Shown here: piece by piece, positions 49,055-57,728 of the stretch
How the letters are laid out: every line of letters starts with the position of its first letter
Position numbering within the stretch: position 1 is the first letter of the stretch
Source of the DNA: Paraburkholderia sp. BL21I4N1
GTDB lineage: Bacteria; Pseudomonadota; Gammaproteobacteria; Burkholderiales; Burkholderiaceae
DNA: 64,000 nucleotides
NCBI RefSeq assembly: GCF_002973525.1
Contig: NZ_PVEN01000017.1
Span: 62,001-126,000, forward strand
Direction: 5' to 3'
Notes under the pieces: generated by a model
What the model saw: only the letters and a program-made list of their open reading frames with translations
Database searches by the model: none
What the model was told of the DNA's origin: nothing
Translations under genes and position numbers: made by a program

Positions 49055-49666
49055 ATGATGGTTCTGTATTCCGGCACAACTAGCCCGTTCTGCCAGCGCT
49101 GCCGGCTGGTGTTGTTCGAAAAGGGCATGGACTTCGAAATCCGCGACGTCGACCTGTTTAACAAGCCGGAAGACATCGCCGTGATGAATCCGTATGGTCA
49201 AGTGCCGATTCTCGTCGAACGGGACCTGATTCTGTACGAATCGAACATCATCAACGAGTATATCGACGAGCGCTTCCCGCACCCGCAACTGATGCCGGCC
49301 GATCCGGTTCAGCGCGCGCGCGCCCGTCTGTTCCTGCTGAACTTCGAAAAGGAACTGTTCGTTCACGTCGGCACGCTCGAAAACGAAAAGGGCAAGGCCG
49401 CCGAGAAGAATCACGAGAAGGCTCGCCTCGCGATCCGCGATCGTCTGACGCAGCTCGCACCGATCTTCCTGAAGAACAAGTACATGCTCGGCGAAGAGTT
49501 CTCGATGCTCGACGTCGCGATCGCGCCGCTGCTGTGGCGTCTGGATCACTACGGTATCGAACTGTCGAAGAACGCAGCACCGCTGATGAAGTACGCCGAG
49601 CGCATTTTCAGCCGCCCGGCTTATATCGAAGCGCTGACGCCGTCGGAAAAGGTGATGCGTCGTTGA
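49055..49666 (+). CDS. sspA: Stringent starvation protein A
   Basis: The 203-aa glutathione-S-transferase-fold protein binds RNA polymerase and affects stationary-phase and stress transcription. The thioredoxin-like N-terminus (LYSGTTSPFCQRCRLVLFEKGMDFEIRDVDLFNKPEDI, QVPILVERDLILYESNIINEYIDERFP) and the helical C-terminus are typical. It precedes sspB, as usual. Confidence 0.95.
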   Translation: MMVLYSGTTSPFCQRCRLVLFEKGMDFEIRDVDLFNKPEDIAVMNPYGQVPILVERDLILYESNIINEYIDERFPHPQLMPADPVQRARARLFLLNFEKELFVHVGTLENEKGKAAEKNHEKARLAIRDRLTQLAPIFLKNKYMLGEEFSMLDVAIAPLLWRLDHYGIELSKNAAPLMKYAERIFSRPAYIEALTPSEKVMRR

Positions 49667-49736
49667 GTTTGGCTTTAGGGTGCGGGCGTCGCGCGGTAGG
49701 CGTGGCGCGGCCTCGCATCCGGTAAGAGGACTGTTG

Positions 49737-50243
49737 ATGCAAGAGATTTCCACCAAGCCTTATCTGCTGCGCGCGTTGTACGAGTGGTGCACGGATAACG
49801 GCTATACGCCGCACATCGCGGTCCGGGTCGACAACCAGACGCGGGTGCCGCGTCAGTTTGTGCGCGACAACGAAATCGTGTTGAACATCAGCTTCGAGGC
49901 AACCAGCCAGTTGCAGATGGGCAACGAGTGGATCGAGTTCAGCGCGCGCTTCTCCGGCAAGTCGCACAAGATCGAAGTGCCGATCGCCAATATTCTCGCG
50001 ATCTACGCGCGCGAAAACGGCCAAGGCATGGCGTTCCCGGTCGAGTCGGCCGGCGGTGAGGCCCAGGATTCGGGTGCGGACGCGGAACTGGCGGACGAAA
50101 CCGAAGCGCCGGCCGCACCGCGCGCGGTCGAGACGTCGGCCGCCGACGCGGCCGCCAAAGCCGAGACCGCAACGGACGGCCCGCAGCCGGACGACGATGG
50201 TTCAAAAGGTGGCGGAAGGGCTCGCCTCAAGATCGTAAAATGA
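49737..50243 (+). CDS. sspB: ClpXP protease specificity-enhancing factor SspB
   Basis: The 168-aa adaptor binds ssrA-tagged proteins and delivers them to ClpX. The substrate-binding domain is at 1-110 (STKPYLLRALYEWCTDNGYTPHIAVRVD, LNISFEATSQLQMGNEWIEFSARFSGKSH), followed by an acidic flexible linker, and the last residues RLKIVK fit the ClpX-binding tail. The tRNA-Thr gene begins 20 bp downstream. Confidence 0.95.
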   Translation: MQEISTKPYLLRALYEWCTDNGYTPHIAVRVDNQTRVPRQFVRDNEIVLNISFEATSQLQMGNEWIEFSARFSGKSHKIEVPIANILAIYARENGQGMAFPVESAGGEAQDSGADAELADETEAPAAPRAVETSAADAAAKAETATDGPQPDDDGSKGGGRARLKIVK

Positions 50244-50262
50244 AGTAGAATCACGGCCTCAT

Positions 50263-50338
50263 GCCGGCTTAGCTCATCAGGTAGAGCGCTTGACTTGTAA
50301 TCATGAGGTGGCGGGTTCGAGTCCTGCAGCCGGCACCA
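50263..50338 (+). tRNA. tRNA-Thr (anticodon TGT)
   Basis: The cloverleaf is complete: acceptor GCCGGCT / AGCCGGC, D-arm with AGCTC...GAGC, anticodon loop CTTGTAA with TGT, T-arm GCGGG TTCGAGT CCTGC, discriminator A and encoded CCA (50336-50338). A TAGAAT box at 50246-50251 could be its -10, overlapping the end of sspB. Confidence 0.96.
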
Positions 50339-50345
50339 GAAGTAC

Positions 50346-50386
50346 AAAACGGGGTTTCTGTTCATTCAGAAACCCCGTTTTTTTAT
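50346..50386 (+). terminator. Terminator after tRNA-Thr
   Basis: A 14-bp stem (AAACGGGGTTTCTG / CAGAAACCCCGTTT) with a 6-nt loop is followed by a T-run (TTTTTTTA), directly downstream of the tRNA. Confidence 0.93.
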
Positions 50387-50508
50387 TGGCGTTTTCGCAA
50401 ACCGCGCGTGGCGCGATGAATTGTGCGGCAAGACCATTGGCGGCTTATCCCAGTCAGGATAATCCCGCGAAAATATAGTTCGCTGAACTTGGGGGCGCGT
50501 AAACGAAA

Positions 50509-50543
50509 CGAGTGGCGGACACGCAATGCATGTCCGCCACTCG
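50509..50543. repeat. 13-bp perfect inverted repeat in an intergenic region
   Basis: CGAGTGGCGGACA and TGTCCGCCACTCG flank a 9-nt spacer. No T-run follows, so it is not a standard terminator. It lies in the 397-bp gap 50387-50783 between the tRNA terminator and the TetR gene, which has no other gene that I can support. Confidence 0.7.
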
Positions 50544-50679
50544 AGGGCAATTCAAAGGCTTGATTTTTAATTGGCGTTTTGGAGGCCGTGGTGCGGCGTC
50601 TCAGTGCGCGATCTCTCAGGTCCTAGTGGGTACGGCCTTTCCCACAGGTTGAGAACGACTATACCTGGGCGATACGGAT

Positions 50680-50753
50680 CTGTCTATTGTTTGGCGGGAA
50701 AGCCCTGGTTGCCCCGAACACCTGAGATAGACAGGTGGCCGCACTTGTATAAT
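50680..50753 (+). promoter_or_regulatory. Promoter region of the TetR gene with possible autoregulatory half-sites
   Basis: CTGTCTAT (50680-50687) and its exact reverse complement ATAGACAG (50727-50734) flank a 39-bp spacer. A TATAAT (50748-50753) follows the second one, about 30 bp before the TetR start. TAGAC-type half-sites are seen for several TetR-family repressors, so autoregulation is plausible. Confidence 0.4.
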
Positions 50754-50783
50754 CAATACGCATAATTTATTACCAAGGTCGCC

Positions 50784-51353
50784 GTGTCAGATAAGCGTCA
50801 ACAGATTCTCGATACCGCAACGCTGCTGTTTAGCAAGCATGGTTATCACGCAGTGGGCGTGGATTGGATCATCGCCGAATCCGGGGTGGCGAAAATGACC
50901 ATGTACCGGCATTTCCCGTCCAAGACCGACCTGGTGATCGCCGTATTGCGGCAGCGTCAGGAACTGTGCGCAGTGTCGCTCAAAGCGTTTGTCGAGGAGG
51001 CAGACGCGCCGCTGGTCCGTCTCGAACGAGTATTCGACTGGCATCAGGACTGGTTCACCAGCGAGACCTTCACGGGCTGCATGTTCACGCATGCAGCCGC
51101 CGAATTCGCCGACAAAGGCAGCAGCATCCACGAAATTAGCGTCGAACAGAAAGCAGGTCTCACGCAATTCATCGAGCAACTGCTGACAGATCTCGTGTCG
51201 TCCTCGCAGGCCAAAATCCTCGCGCCAGTCATGGTCATGCTGCTCGACGGCGCCACTTTGGCGGTGCAGATTTCCAGTCGAAAAGGCGCTGCGGGCGAAG
51301 CCTGGAATGCCGCGCGCGCTTTGCTGGCTGTGCATTCCGAGGCGACGGTCTGA
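50784..51353 (+). CDS. TetR/AcrR-family transcriptional regulator
   Basis: The 189-aa protein has the N-terminal TetR helix-turn-helix (ILDTATLLFSKHGYHAVGVDWIIAESGVAKMTMYRHFPSKTDLV, about residues 7-50) and a helical ligand-binding domain. It starts at GTG 50784. No divergent target gene is next to it; the next gene is a methyltransferase 292 bp downstream. Ligand and target are unknown. A further ATAGACC motif follows its stop (about 51369). Confidence 0.9.
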   Translation: MSDKRQQILDTATLLFSKHGYHAVGVDWIIAESGVAKMTMYRHFPSKTDLVIAVLRQRQELCAVSLKAFVEEADAPLVRLERVFDWHQDWFTSETFTGCMFTHAAAEFADKGSSIHEISVEQKAGLTQFIEQLLTDLVSSSQAKILAPVMVMLLDGATLAVQISSRKGAAGEAWNAARALLAVHSEATV

Positions 51354-51429
51354 TTTCATGACGGGTGAGATAGACCGGCTGCCCGGCGTAGCGGTGAGGC
51401 GCGGAACGGTCGAAAATCACCATATCTCA

Positions 51430-51462
51430 TTCACCTTGTCGATTGTGGACTTTTTTGTCTAT
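51430..51462 (+). repeat. 33-bp dispersed repeat, intergenic copy
   Basis: Positions 51430-51462 match 53427-53459 at 32 of 33 bases in the same orientation; the first 21 bases (TTCACCTTGTCGATTGTGGA plus C) are identical. This copy lies between the TetR gene and the methyltransferase gene. The 286-bp gap 51360-51645 contains no supported gene. Confidence 0.85.
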
Positions 51463-51645
51463 TTTCGGCTTACGGCAACGACGGCAAGCCTGAACATCGA
51501 CGAATAGCGCACCGCTTACCCGGACGACAGAGGTACTATTCGGGCGTCAGTCAGTCGGCATCACTATCCAGTACTCCGGCGGGCAACGCCCCCGACGACG
51601 CGAGTTTTCTCCGCGTCCCTCCCGCAACACCGATCCCACCTCATC

Positions 51646-52770
51646 ATGACCAGCCCCGCATTCATTACCTGGCCCGAAGCCGATGGCCCTCGCACCGCGC
51701 GTTGGCGCTCCGAAGCGGCCGTGCCGCCGCCCAAACGCGTGGTCGTCGCCGACGATCGCACCACCGCCGACTCGGCTTACCGCCTCGCGTGCGAAGGCAC
51801 GGCGCTGCTCTGGAACGGCGACTTCCAGAATGCCCGCCAATTGCTGCAGGCCGTCACCCGACGGCTGGAGCGCAAACCGCGCAAACAAGGTGAAACGCCG
51901 ATCGACGCATTCAACCTGCATCGGCAGTCGCAGTCGCAACGCGCGCGCACGCTCGGCATGATCCTGATTCCGCTCGACGCCGCGTACGCCATTCCGCTGC
52001 GCCGCGCGCCCGAAGTGCTACAGGCGTGCGTCGAAACCTACGGGCCGGCGAACGATGAGGCATCGGTCGTATCGCTGCGCGAATTGCTCGGTCTGATCGG
52101 CGCGCACGAGTGGCGCAAGAAGGGCGTCGAGATTCCCGCGCTCGGCGAGCGGATTCATCCGCATTACGGCGTGTTCTCGCCGGTGCGTGGCGAATATGTG
52201 GATCTTGTCGCACGCACGCCGCTGCCGTCGCTGAACAAGGCGTTCGATATCGGCACCGGCACTGGCGTGTTGGCCGCGTTGCTCGCCAGACGTGGCGTGA
52301 AGAAAATCGTCGCGACCGATCAGGATCCGCGCGCGCTCGACTGCGCGCGCGAGAATCTCACGCGTCTCGGTTATGACCAGCAGGTCGAGGTCGTGAAGGC
52401 CGATCTGTTTCCGGAGGGACGCGCGCCGCTGGTCGTCTGTAATCCGCCGTGGGTGCCGGCGCGGCCCGCGTCGCCGATCGAATATGCCGTCTACGATCCG
52501 GATAGCCGTATGCTGCTCGGTTTCCTGAATGGCCTGGCCGCGCATCTGTCGCCGGGCGGCGAGGGCTGGCTGATCCTGTCGGACTTCGCCGAGCATCTCG
52601 GGCTGCGTTCGCGTGAATGGCTGCTCGACGCGATCGACAAGGCAGGGTTGACGGTGGTAGGACGTGAGGATATTCGTCCGCGGCATCCGAAATCGACCGA
52701 TGAGACCGACGCGCTTCACGCAGCGCGTGTGGCCGAGTTGACTTCGCTGTGGCGGTTGAAGGCGCGTTAA
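51646..52770 (+). CDS. Class I SAM-dependent methyltransferase with NPPW motif
   Basis: The 374-aa protein has a Rossmann methyltransferase domain in its second half: SAM motif FDIGTGTGVLAALLAR, acidic ATDQDPRAL, and the catalytic NPPW (VVCNPPWVPA) typical of N-methyltransferases acting on Gln, adenine or guanine (PrmC, RlmG/RsmC-like). The first about 190 residues are a separate domain. The substrate is not clear; an rRNA or protein target is most likely. Confidence 0.85.
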   Translation: MTSPAFITWPEADGPRTARWRSEAAVPPPKRVVVADDRTTADSAYRLACEGTALLWNGDFQNARQLLQAVTRRLERKPRKQGETPIDAFNLHRQSQSQRARTLGMILIPLDAAYAIPLRRAPEVLQACVETYGPANDEASVVSLRELLGLIGAHEWRKKGVEIPALGERIHPHYGVFSPVRGEYVDLVARTPLPSLNKAFDIGTGTGVLAALLARRGVKKIVATDQDPRALDCARENLTRLGYDQQVEVVKADLFPEGRAPLVVCNPPWVPARPASPIEYAVYDPDSRMLLGFLNGLAAHLSPGGEGWLILSDFAEHLGLRSREWLLDAIDKAGLTVVGREDIRPRHPKSTDETDALHAARVAELTSLWRLKAR

Positions 52771-52841
52771 GCTGAGCGCCAGGTGATGGGCTGGAGCGCC
52801 GCGCGTTGGTTAGTCCGACACGCGGCGTTTTCTTTCGAGCG

Positions 52842-54182
52842 TCACGCAGCCGGCGGTTGCGATGCGCCTGAGGCATCCGTCGTACCCGCCGCATTCAACC
52901 CGGCACCCGCCGCAAGATACGCGAGCGCGCCGCGCCCCGCTACCAGCCCGCTAGCAAAGCACGCCGTCAACAGATAACCGCCGGTCGGCGCTTCCCAATC
53001 GAGCATCTCGCCCGCGCAAAACGCGCCCGGCAATGGCTTGAGCATCAGATGCGCGTCGAGCGCTTCGAACGGAATGCCGCCTGCCGTACTGATCGCTTCG
53101 GCGATCGGTCGCGCGCGGGTGAGCCGCACGGGCAGCGCCTTGATCGCATGCGCCAGCCGGTTCGAATCCGCGAAGGTCTCCTTCGACAGCATCTCGTGCA
53201 GCAGCGCGAGTTTGACCCCGCCGATCCCGATTCGCCCTTGCAGATGGCTCGACATCGAACGCGAGCCGCGCGGCCGCGTGACTTCCGCGATGACTCGCTC
53301 CAAAGGCAAGCCCGGCGCCAGATCTAGCGCGATCGTCACGTCGCCGTCAGCCAGAATCCGCTCGCGAATCGCCGCCGACAACGCGTAAATCAGGCTCCCT
53401 TCAAGGCCCGTTTCGGTCAGAAGTATTTCACCTTGTCGATTGTGGACATTTTTGTCTATATCGGTGAGGGAAATGGCGATCGACTTGACCGGTCGTCCCG
53501 CGAAACGCTCGCGCAGATACGGGCTCCAATCGGCGTCGAAGCCGCAGTTCGCGGCGCGCAGCGGCGCCACCGGCACGTTGCGGGCGCTCATCAGCGACAC
53601 CCAGGCGGCGTCGGATCCGAGACGCGGCCAGCTTGCGCCGCCGAGCGCGAAGACGACCGCATCGTAGGTTACGCGTTGCTCGCCGTCGGGTGTCGTGAAC
53701 CGTAGCATCTGCGTGCTGGATTGACTCGCAGCGGCAGTTGCAACACCGTCTTCGCTATCCCAACCGACCCACTTGTGGCGCATGTGAAAACGCACCCCGG
53801 TCTCTCTCAGCCGATGCAGCCACGCACGCAGCATCGGCGCGGCTTTCATGTCGGTGGGGAAGACGCGTCCTGAACTGCCGACAAACGTCTCGACGCCCAG
53901 CCCTTTCAGCCAGGCCCGCAGCGCGTCGGGACCGAACGCATCCAGCAGCGGCGCGATCTGCTGACGGCGCGAGCCATAGCGGCCGAGAAACGGCTCGAGC
54001 GCCTCGGAATGCGTGATGTTCATGCCGCCTTTGCCCGCCATCAGGAATTTGCGGCCGACGGACGGCATCGCGTCGTAGACGTCGACTTGCACGCCATGGC
54101 TGGCGAGCGCCTCGGCGGCCATCAAGCCGGCGGGGCCGCCGCCGATCACGGCGACGCGGGCGGAATCAAGGGAAGAGGGCAT
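52842..54182 (-). CDS. HI0933-like FAD flavoprotein (TIGR03862-type)
   Basis: The 446-aa protein has the FAD motif VAVIGGGPAGLMAAEAL at the N-terminus, the family motif GRKFLMAGKGGMNITHSE, an internal EGSLIYALSAAIRE segment and the C-terminal second FAD contact AFCAGEMLDWEAPTGGYLLTACFASGLVAGR. Members are BaiN/HI0933-like oxidoreductases with mostly unknown substrates. I chose ATG 54182; the in-frame start at 54245 adds unconserved residues. The in-frame segment IDKNVHNRQGE is encoded by the second copy of the 33-bp repeat. Confidence 0.9.
   Translation of the reverse strand: MPSSLDSARVAVIGGGPAGLMAAEALASHGVQVDVYDAMPSVGRKFLMAGKGGMNITHSEALEPFLGRYGSRRQQIAPLLDAFGPDALRAWLKGLGVETFVGSSGRVFPTDMKAAPMLRAWLHRLRETGVRFHMRHKWVGWDSEDGVATAAASQSSTQMLRFTTPDGEQRVTYDAVVFALGGASWPRLGSDAAWVSLMSARNVPVAPLRAANCGFDADWSPYLRERFAGRPVKSIAISLTDIDKNVHNRQGEILLTETGLEGSLIYALSAAIRERILADGDVTIALDLAPGLPLERVIAEVTRPRGSRSMSSHLQGRIGIGGVKLALLHEMLSKETFADSNRLAHAIKALPVRLTRARPIAEAISTAGGIPFEALDAHLMLKPLPGAFCAGEMLDWEAPTGGYLLTACFASGLVAGRGALAYLAAGAGLNAAGTTDASGASQPPAA
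53427..53459 (+). repeat. 33-bp dispersed repeat, copy inside the flavoprotein gene
   Basis: It matches 51430-51462 with one mismatch (A at 53448). On the minus strand it encodes IDKNVHNRQGE in frame. It contains a near-palindrome, TAGACA-AAAA-TGTCCA on the minus strand. Confidence 0.85.
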
Positions 54183-54557
54183 GCGGTCCTGCGGATGAGC
54201 GGAGAGGCGGTGCGGAGCCCGGCGGCGAAAGACGAGGCGAACCAAGCAGCGCGAAGGTCGCTATTTTCACACCGTGGGCAGTGTTGGGCAAACACACGGA
54301 CAAGCGGGCGGGCCGAAAAAAGCTGGCTTCAGGCGCATCCGGATCAGCTCGATTGGCGCTCGCCGCTTTGCTGTTCGACCGCGCGACCTATACTTTTCAA
54401 ACACCATCCATTGGGCGCCGTTCGCGTCGTTCCTCGTCAAACAAGGCCTCCCACTTGCCGCCTAGCGCCGCGCTCGCCGCCGCGTATGGCCAGTGACATG
54501 GTTAGCGCATGCGACCGCACAGACGGATAGGTGAACGTATGCACCAAGGAGACTGCC
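54183..54557. other. 375-bp intergenic region
   Basis: This region lies between the divergent flavoprotein and DUF1059 genes. A TATACT at 54389-54394 with TTTGCT 16 bp upstream is a weak plus-strand promoter candidate. No gene is supported. Confidence 0.4.
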
Positions 54558-54767
54558 ATGACCCGCAAATATATCGACTGCCGGGAGTTCCCGAGCGAAA
54601 TGAATTGCACCGTTGCCCTGTCCGCCGACTCAGAGAGCGAATTGCTCGACGCCGCCGTGCAGCACGCGGTCACTGTCCATCAACACACGGATTCGCCGGA
54701 GTTGCGTGCGCAACTGAAGACGCTGTTTCATGAAGGCACGCCACCGGTCGAGGCGCCGCGCGCTTGA
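54558..54767 (+). CDS. DUF1059-family protein
   Basis: The 69-aa protein (MTRKYIDCREFPSEMNCTVALSADSESELL..., first residues given by position) has the DUF1059 layout: KYIDCRE start with a conserved Cys, a CT(V/L)ALSADSE centre and a VxxHxHxDSPELR helix. Function is unknown. AAGGAG lies 5-6 nt before ATG 54558; the in-frame ATG at 54531 is rejected for that reason. Confidence 0.85.
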   Translation: MTRKYIDCREFPSEMNCTVALSADSESELLDAAVQHAVTVHQHTDSPELRAQLKTLFHEGTPPVEAPRA

Positions 54768-54841
54768 ATGCCGGCGTCCGGACCGACCCGCACGAGCGGT
54801 GCATTGCCGCCCGCTCGCTCGGATCGCCGTATTTTTATTTT

Positions 54842-55162
54842 CTAGCCGGGATAAGCCTCGTCCACCTTCAATCCCGCCAGCTTGAAAATGACCCTTAGCG
54901 TCTGCGGTTTGATATCGCGGCGCGACGCGAGCGTCGTCATCACGAAGTCGAGCACTTTCGCGTACTTGAGCATCGTCAGGCAGGTTTCCATGTCGACGCT
55001 GCCGTCGCGCATGACTTCGGCCAGGCGCAGCATTTCCGTGGAGATGTCGCGGGCCATCTCCAGTTCGAGCTGCTGTTTTTCGGACCAGGCCGGGGTGGCG
55101 ATCAGCTTCGCCAGCATTTCCTGAAACTTCTGTTCGACGTTTCCGTTGGGTACCGTATCCAT
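54842..55162 (-). CDS. Conserved hypothetical protein, 106 aa, helical
   Basis: The product is rich in helix-forming residues (EQKFQEMLAKLIATPAWSEKQQLELEMARDI, MLRLAEVMRDGSVDMETCLTMLKYAKVLDFVMTTLASR) and has no signal peptide or membrane segment, so it is probably cytoplasmic. AGAGG lies upstream of the start. I do not recognise a named family. Confidence 0.7.
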   Translation of the reverse strand: MDTVPNGNVEQKFQEMLAKLIATPAWSEKQQLELEMARDISTEMLRLAEVMRDGSVDMETCLTMLKYAKVLDFVMTTLASRRDIKPQTLRVIFKLAGLKVDEAYPG

Positions 55163-55561
55163 TGCTGCCTCTTCTATTATCCGAGCACGCGTCCAGTCGA
55201 GATCACGGCGCGCTGCTGGTTACGTAACGTTCGGCCCGTGTTCCGGGACCGTCCTCCCCACATGCATTCGGTTTGCGTGATCGAAGCCACGTCCGGCAGC
55301 TCGTTGTTATCGGCGATACGGCCTGCCTGCTTGGTCGAAACGCCATGACAGCCGGTTTTTGCGTCACCCTGGAAACGTCCTGCGTGGTCTTAAACGAGCA
55401 GGAACCGTTCCAGCTTTTTGCCTTTTCTTGCATGATTTGCGCCACCCTTCGGTGAGTCGGCGGCACTTTGGGTAAACTGGCAGCAACTTTTCCCTTTTTC
55501 CGTCGCCTGTCGCACGTTCGCCGTGCAATCGATGGCGGTTCCCCGTAAGCGGTCCCCCAAG
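55163..55561. other. About 400-bp intergenic region
   Basis: The region between the divergent 106-aa hypothetical gene and the methyltransferase gene holds short shadow ORFs only. I see no clear promoter pair, terminator or RNA gene in it. Confidence 0.4.
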
Positions 55562-56404
55562 ATGTCCAGCAAAACCCACGAAATCCGTCCGAATCAGTCC
55601 ATCGAGCTGCTGAAGGAGCTCCATATCCTTACGCGCGACGGCAAGATGAATCAGGACAGCCGGCGCAAGCTCAAGCAGGTCTACCACCTGTTTCAGTTCA
55701 TCGAGCCATTGCTGAAGGAGCGCAAGGACGATCAGGGCGCCGTGACGCTGGTCGACCACGGCGCGGGCAAGTCATACCTAGGTTTTATTCTGTACGACCT
55801 TTTCTTCAAGGAGTTTCAGGATGCCGCGGGTGGGGCTTCGCACATATACGGTATCGAAGCGCGCGAGGACCTGGTCGCCAAATCCGAGGAACTGGCCGTC
55901 CGGCTGGGCTTCACGGGTATGTCGTTCCTGAACCTCTCGGTTGCGGAGTCGATCACGTCCGATCGCTTGCCCGAGCGTATCGACATCGTGACGGCGCTGC
56001 ATGCCTGCAACACCGCCACCGACGACGCGATCCGCTTCGCGCTGCGCAAGCAGGCGAAGAACATCGTGGTCGTGCCGTGCTGTCAGGCCGAAGTGGCAGG
56101 GGTGTTGAAGCAGAACAAGGGTAAGTCGCTGGGGAACGCGCTGACGGAAATCTGGCGGCATCCGCTGCATACGCGCGAGTTCGGCAGCCAGATCACGAAT
56201 GTGCTGCGCTGTTTGCAGCTCGAGGCGCACGGCTATCAGGTCAGCGTGACCGAACTGGTCGGCTGGGAGCATTCAATGAAAAACGAACTCATCGTCGCCC
56301 AGTACAAAGATCTGCCGAGACGGCGTCCGGCCGAGCGGCTCAACGAGGTGATGGAAACGCTGGGGATCGAGGAACTGAAAGAGCGGTTTTTTGTGTCCAC
56401 CTGA
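55562..56404 (+). CDS. SAM-dependent methyltransferase, Methyltransf_32-like
   Basis: The 280-aa product has an N-terminal helical part (RPNQSIELLKELHILTRDGKMNQDSRRKLKQVYHL), a SAM-binding motif (TLVDHGAGKSYLGFILYDLF), a middle motif IDIVTALHACNTATDDAIRFAL and VVVPCCQAEVAG, resembling the GSTCD/Methyltransf_32 group of putative RNA methyltransferases. ATG 55562 gives MSSKTHEIRPNQ; ATG 55523 adds 13 basic residues and is the alternative. The substrate is unknown. Confidence 0.82.
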   Translation: MSSKTHEIRPNQSIELLKELHILTRDGKMNQDSRRKLKQVYHLFQFIEPLLKERKDDQGAVTLVDHGAGKSYLGFILYDLFFKEFQDAAGGASHIYGIEAREDLVAKSEELAVRLGFTGMSFLNLSVAESITSDRLPERIDIVTALHACNTATDDAIRFALRKQAKNIVVVPCCQAEVAGVLKQNKGKSLGNALTEIWRHPLHTREFGSQITNVLRCLQLEAHGYQVSVTELVGWEHSMKNELIVAQYKDLPRRRPAERLNEVMETLGIEELKERFFVST

Positions 56405-56439
56405 TTTCGTCGTGGTCTGCCGCTGAACCGTTGCGTCGA

Positions 56440-56994
56440 TTAATGCTTCAGGAGCGCGTTCCAACCGGCCAGGCCGATTCTCCGGAGCGTTTCCTGGTTG
56501 CGCTCGTAAATGGCTTCCGCGTCGGGAAAAGCCTGGACCGCCCGCTCGATGCTGTCTTCACGCAACAGGTGAAAGATCGGATACGGTGCCCGGTTCGTAT
56601 AGTTCTCGATCTCGTCGGGTTCGCTGCCTTCGAACTGATAAAAAGGATGAAAGCTGGCGATCTGAATCACGCCTTCCAGACGAAGCTGCTTGATCATCCG
56701 TTCGGCGAAAAACAGGCCGTCGTTGTAGTCGAGAAAGTCGCCGAGCGCATTGGGAACGATCAGCAGCGTGGTATCCACCGCGTTCGGATCGGCGGCGACC
56801 AGGGTTTGAAGCTCGGTTTCCAGATCGGCCAGGACCGCTTCCATGTGCGTCGCATCGCTGACGGCATAGCGAATCTGGCCTTTCACGTGCACCGCCTTCG
56901 CAAACGGACAGAGATTCAGTCCGATCACCGCTTCGGTGAGCCAATGGCGGGTCGCGGCGATGACGGCGTCGTGGGATTCGGCGGGCAACGGCAT
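56440..56994 (-). CDS. DUF1415-family protein
   Basis: The 184-aa cytoplasmic protein has the DUF1415 pattern: TRHWLTEAVIGLNLCPFAKAVHVKGQIRY, FLDYNDGLFFAERMIKQL, GVIQIASFHPFYQFEG and NRAPYPIFHLLREDSI. Function is unknown. I chose ATG 56994; the in-frame start at 57057 would add 21 unconserved residues. It is convergent with the methyltransferase gene (36 bp gap). Confidence 0.9.
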   Translation of the reverse strand: MPLPAESHDAVIAATRHWLTEAVIGLNLCPFAKAVHVKGQIRYAVSDATHMEAVLADLETELQTLVAADPNAVDTTLLIVPNALGDFLDYNDGLFFAERMIKQLRLEGVIQIASFHPFYQFEGSEPDEIENYTNRAPYPIFHLLREDSIERAVQAFPDAEAIYERNQETLRRIGLAGWNALLKH

Positions 56995-57058
56995 AACAAA
57001 TAAAGCGAGACGAAAGCGCCATTCTAACGGGACCGACCGGCACGAATGCCGATCCACC

Positions 57059-57700
57059 TCAGCCCGCGGCCGCCGCGCCGCAAGCCGCTGCGATCAACAG
57101 CGCCGCCGCCTTCGGCGCGGCCAGAATCGGCCCGCATCCCGGCCCATAAGTCTGGCTGGCCGCGTACACGCCTTCAATCATCAACCCAAGCGCGTTGGCG
57201 AGCGCCACCGGATCGTCAGCGCCGGCTTCGGTCGCGAGGCCGGTCAACCGTGCCATCAGCCGCGCCTTGTTGTCATACACGAACTGCCGCGCCTGATGCG
57301 CGACGTCCGGAAACTCTACCGATATATTGACGAACGGACAGCCGCGATAGTCGTCGCTCGAAGCGCGCACCGCGAGGTCGTCGAAATATTGCTGCAACTG
57401 CCTGGCGGGCTCGCCCGGATGTTTGGCGAAACTCTTCTCCACGTAGCCGAAGAACTGCTCGTCTCTGCGGTCCAGATAAGCCATCACGAGATCATCTTTC
57501 GACGAAAACTGGCGATACAAGCTCATCTTGTTGACGCCCGCCCGCTCGACCACCGCGTCCACGCCGACCGTGCGCACGCCTTCGCGATAGAACAGTTCGT
57601 CCGCGGCGCGCAGCAGATGCTGCTGCGCCTGCGGCCCCGCCGTCTGCGCACTGCGCGCGCGCCGCGCGCCGGTCGCCTTGGGTGATTCGCTATCGGACAT
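57059..57700 (-). CDS. TetR-family regulator of the divergent MFS transporter
   Basis: The 213-aa protein has a TetR helix-turn-helix (LLRAADELFYREGVRTVGVDAVVERAGVNKMSLYRQFSSKDDLV, about 29-72) and a helical effector domain with CPFVN, then an Ala-rich tail. AGGTGG precedes its start. It is divergent from the MFS gene at 57854, and an inverted repeat within the MFS promoter is its likely operator. The effector is unknown. Confidence 0.92.
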   Translation of the reverse strand: MSDSESPKATGARRARSAQTAGPQAQQHLLRAADELFYREGVRTVGVDAVVERAGVNKMSLYRQFSSKDDLVMAYLDRRDEQFFGYVEKSFAKHPGEPARQLQQYFDDLAVRASSDDYRGCPFVNISVEFPDVAHQARQFVYDNKARLMARLTGLATEAGADDPVALANALGLMIEGVYAASQTYGPGCGPILAAPKAAALLIAAACGAAAAG

Positions 57701-57728
57701 GGACTGCCACCTCGATGTAATTGACGTC

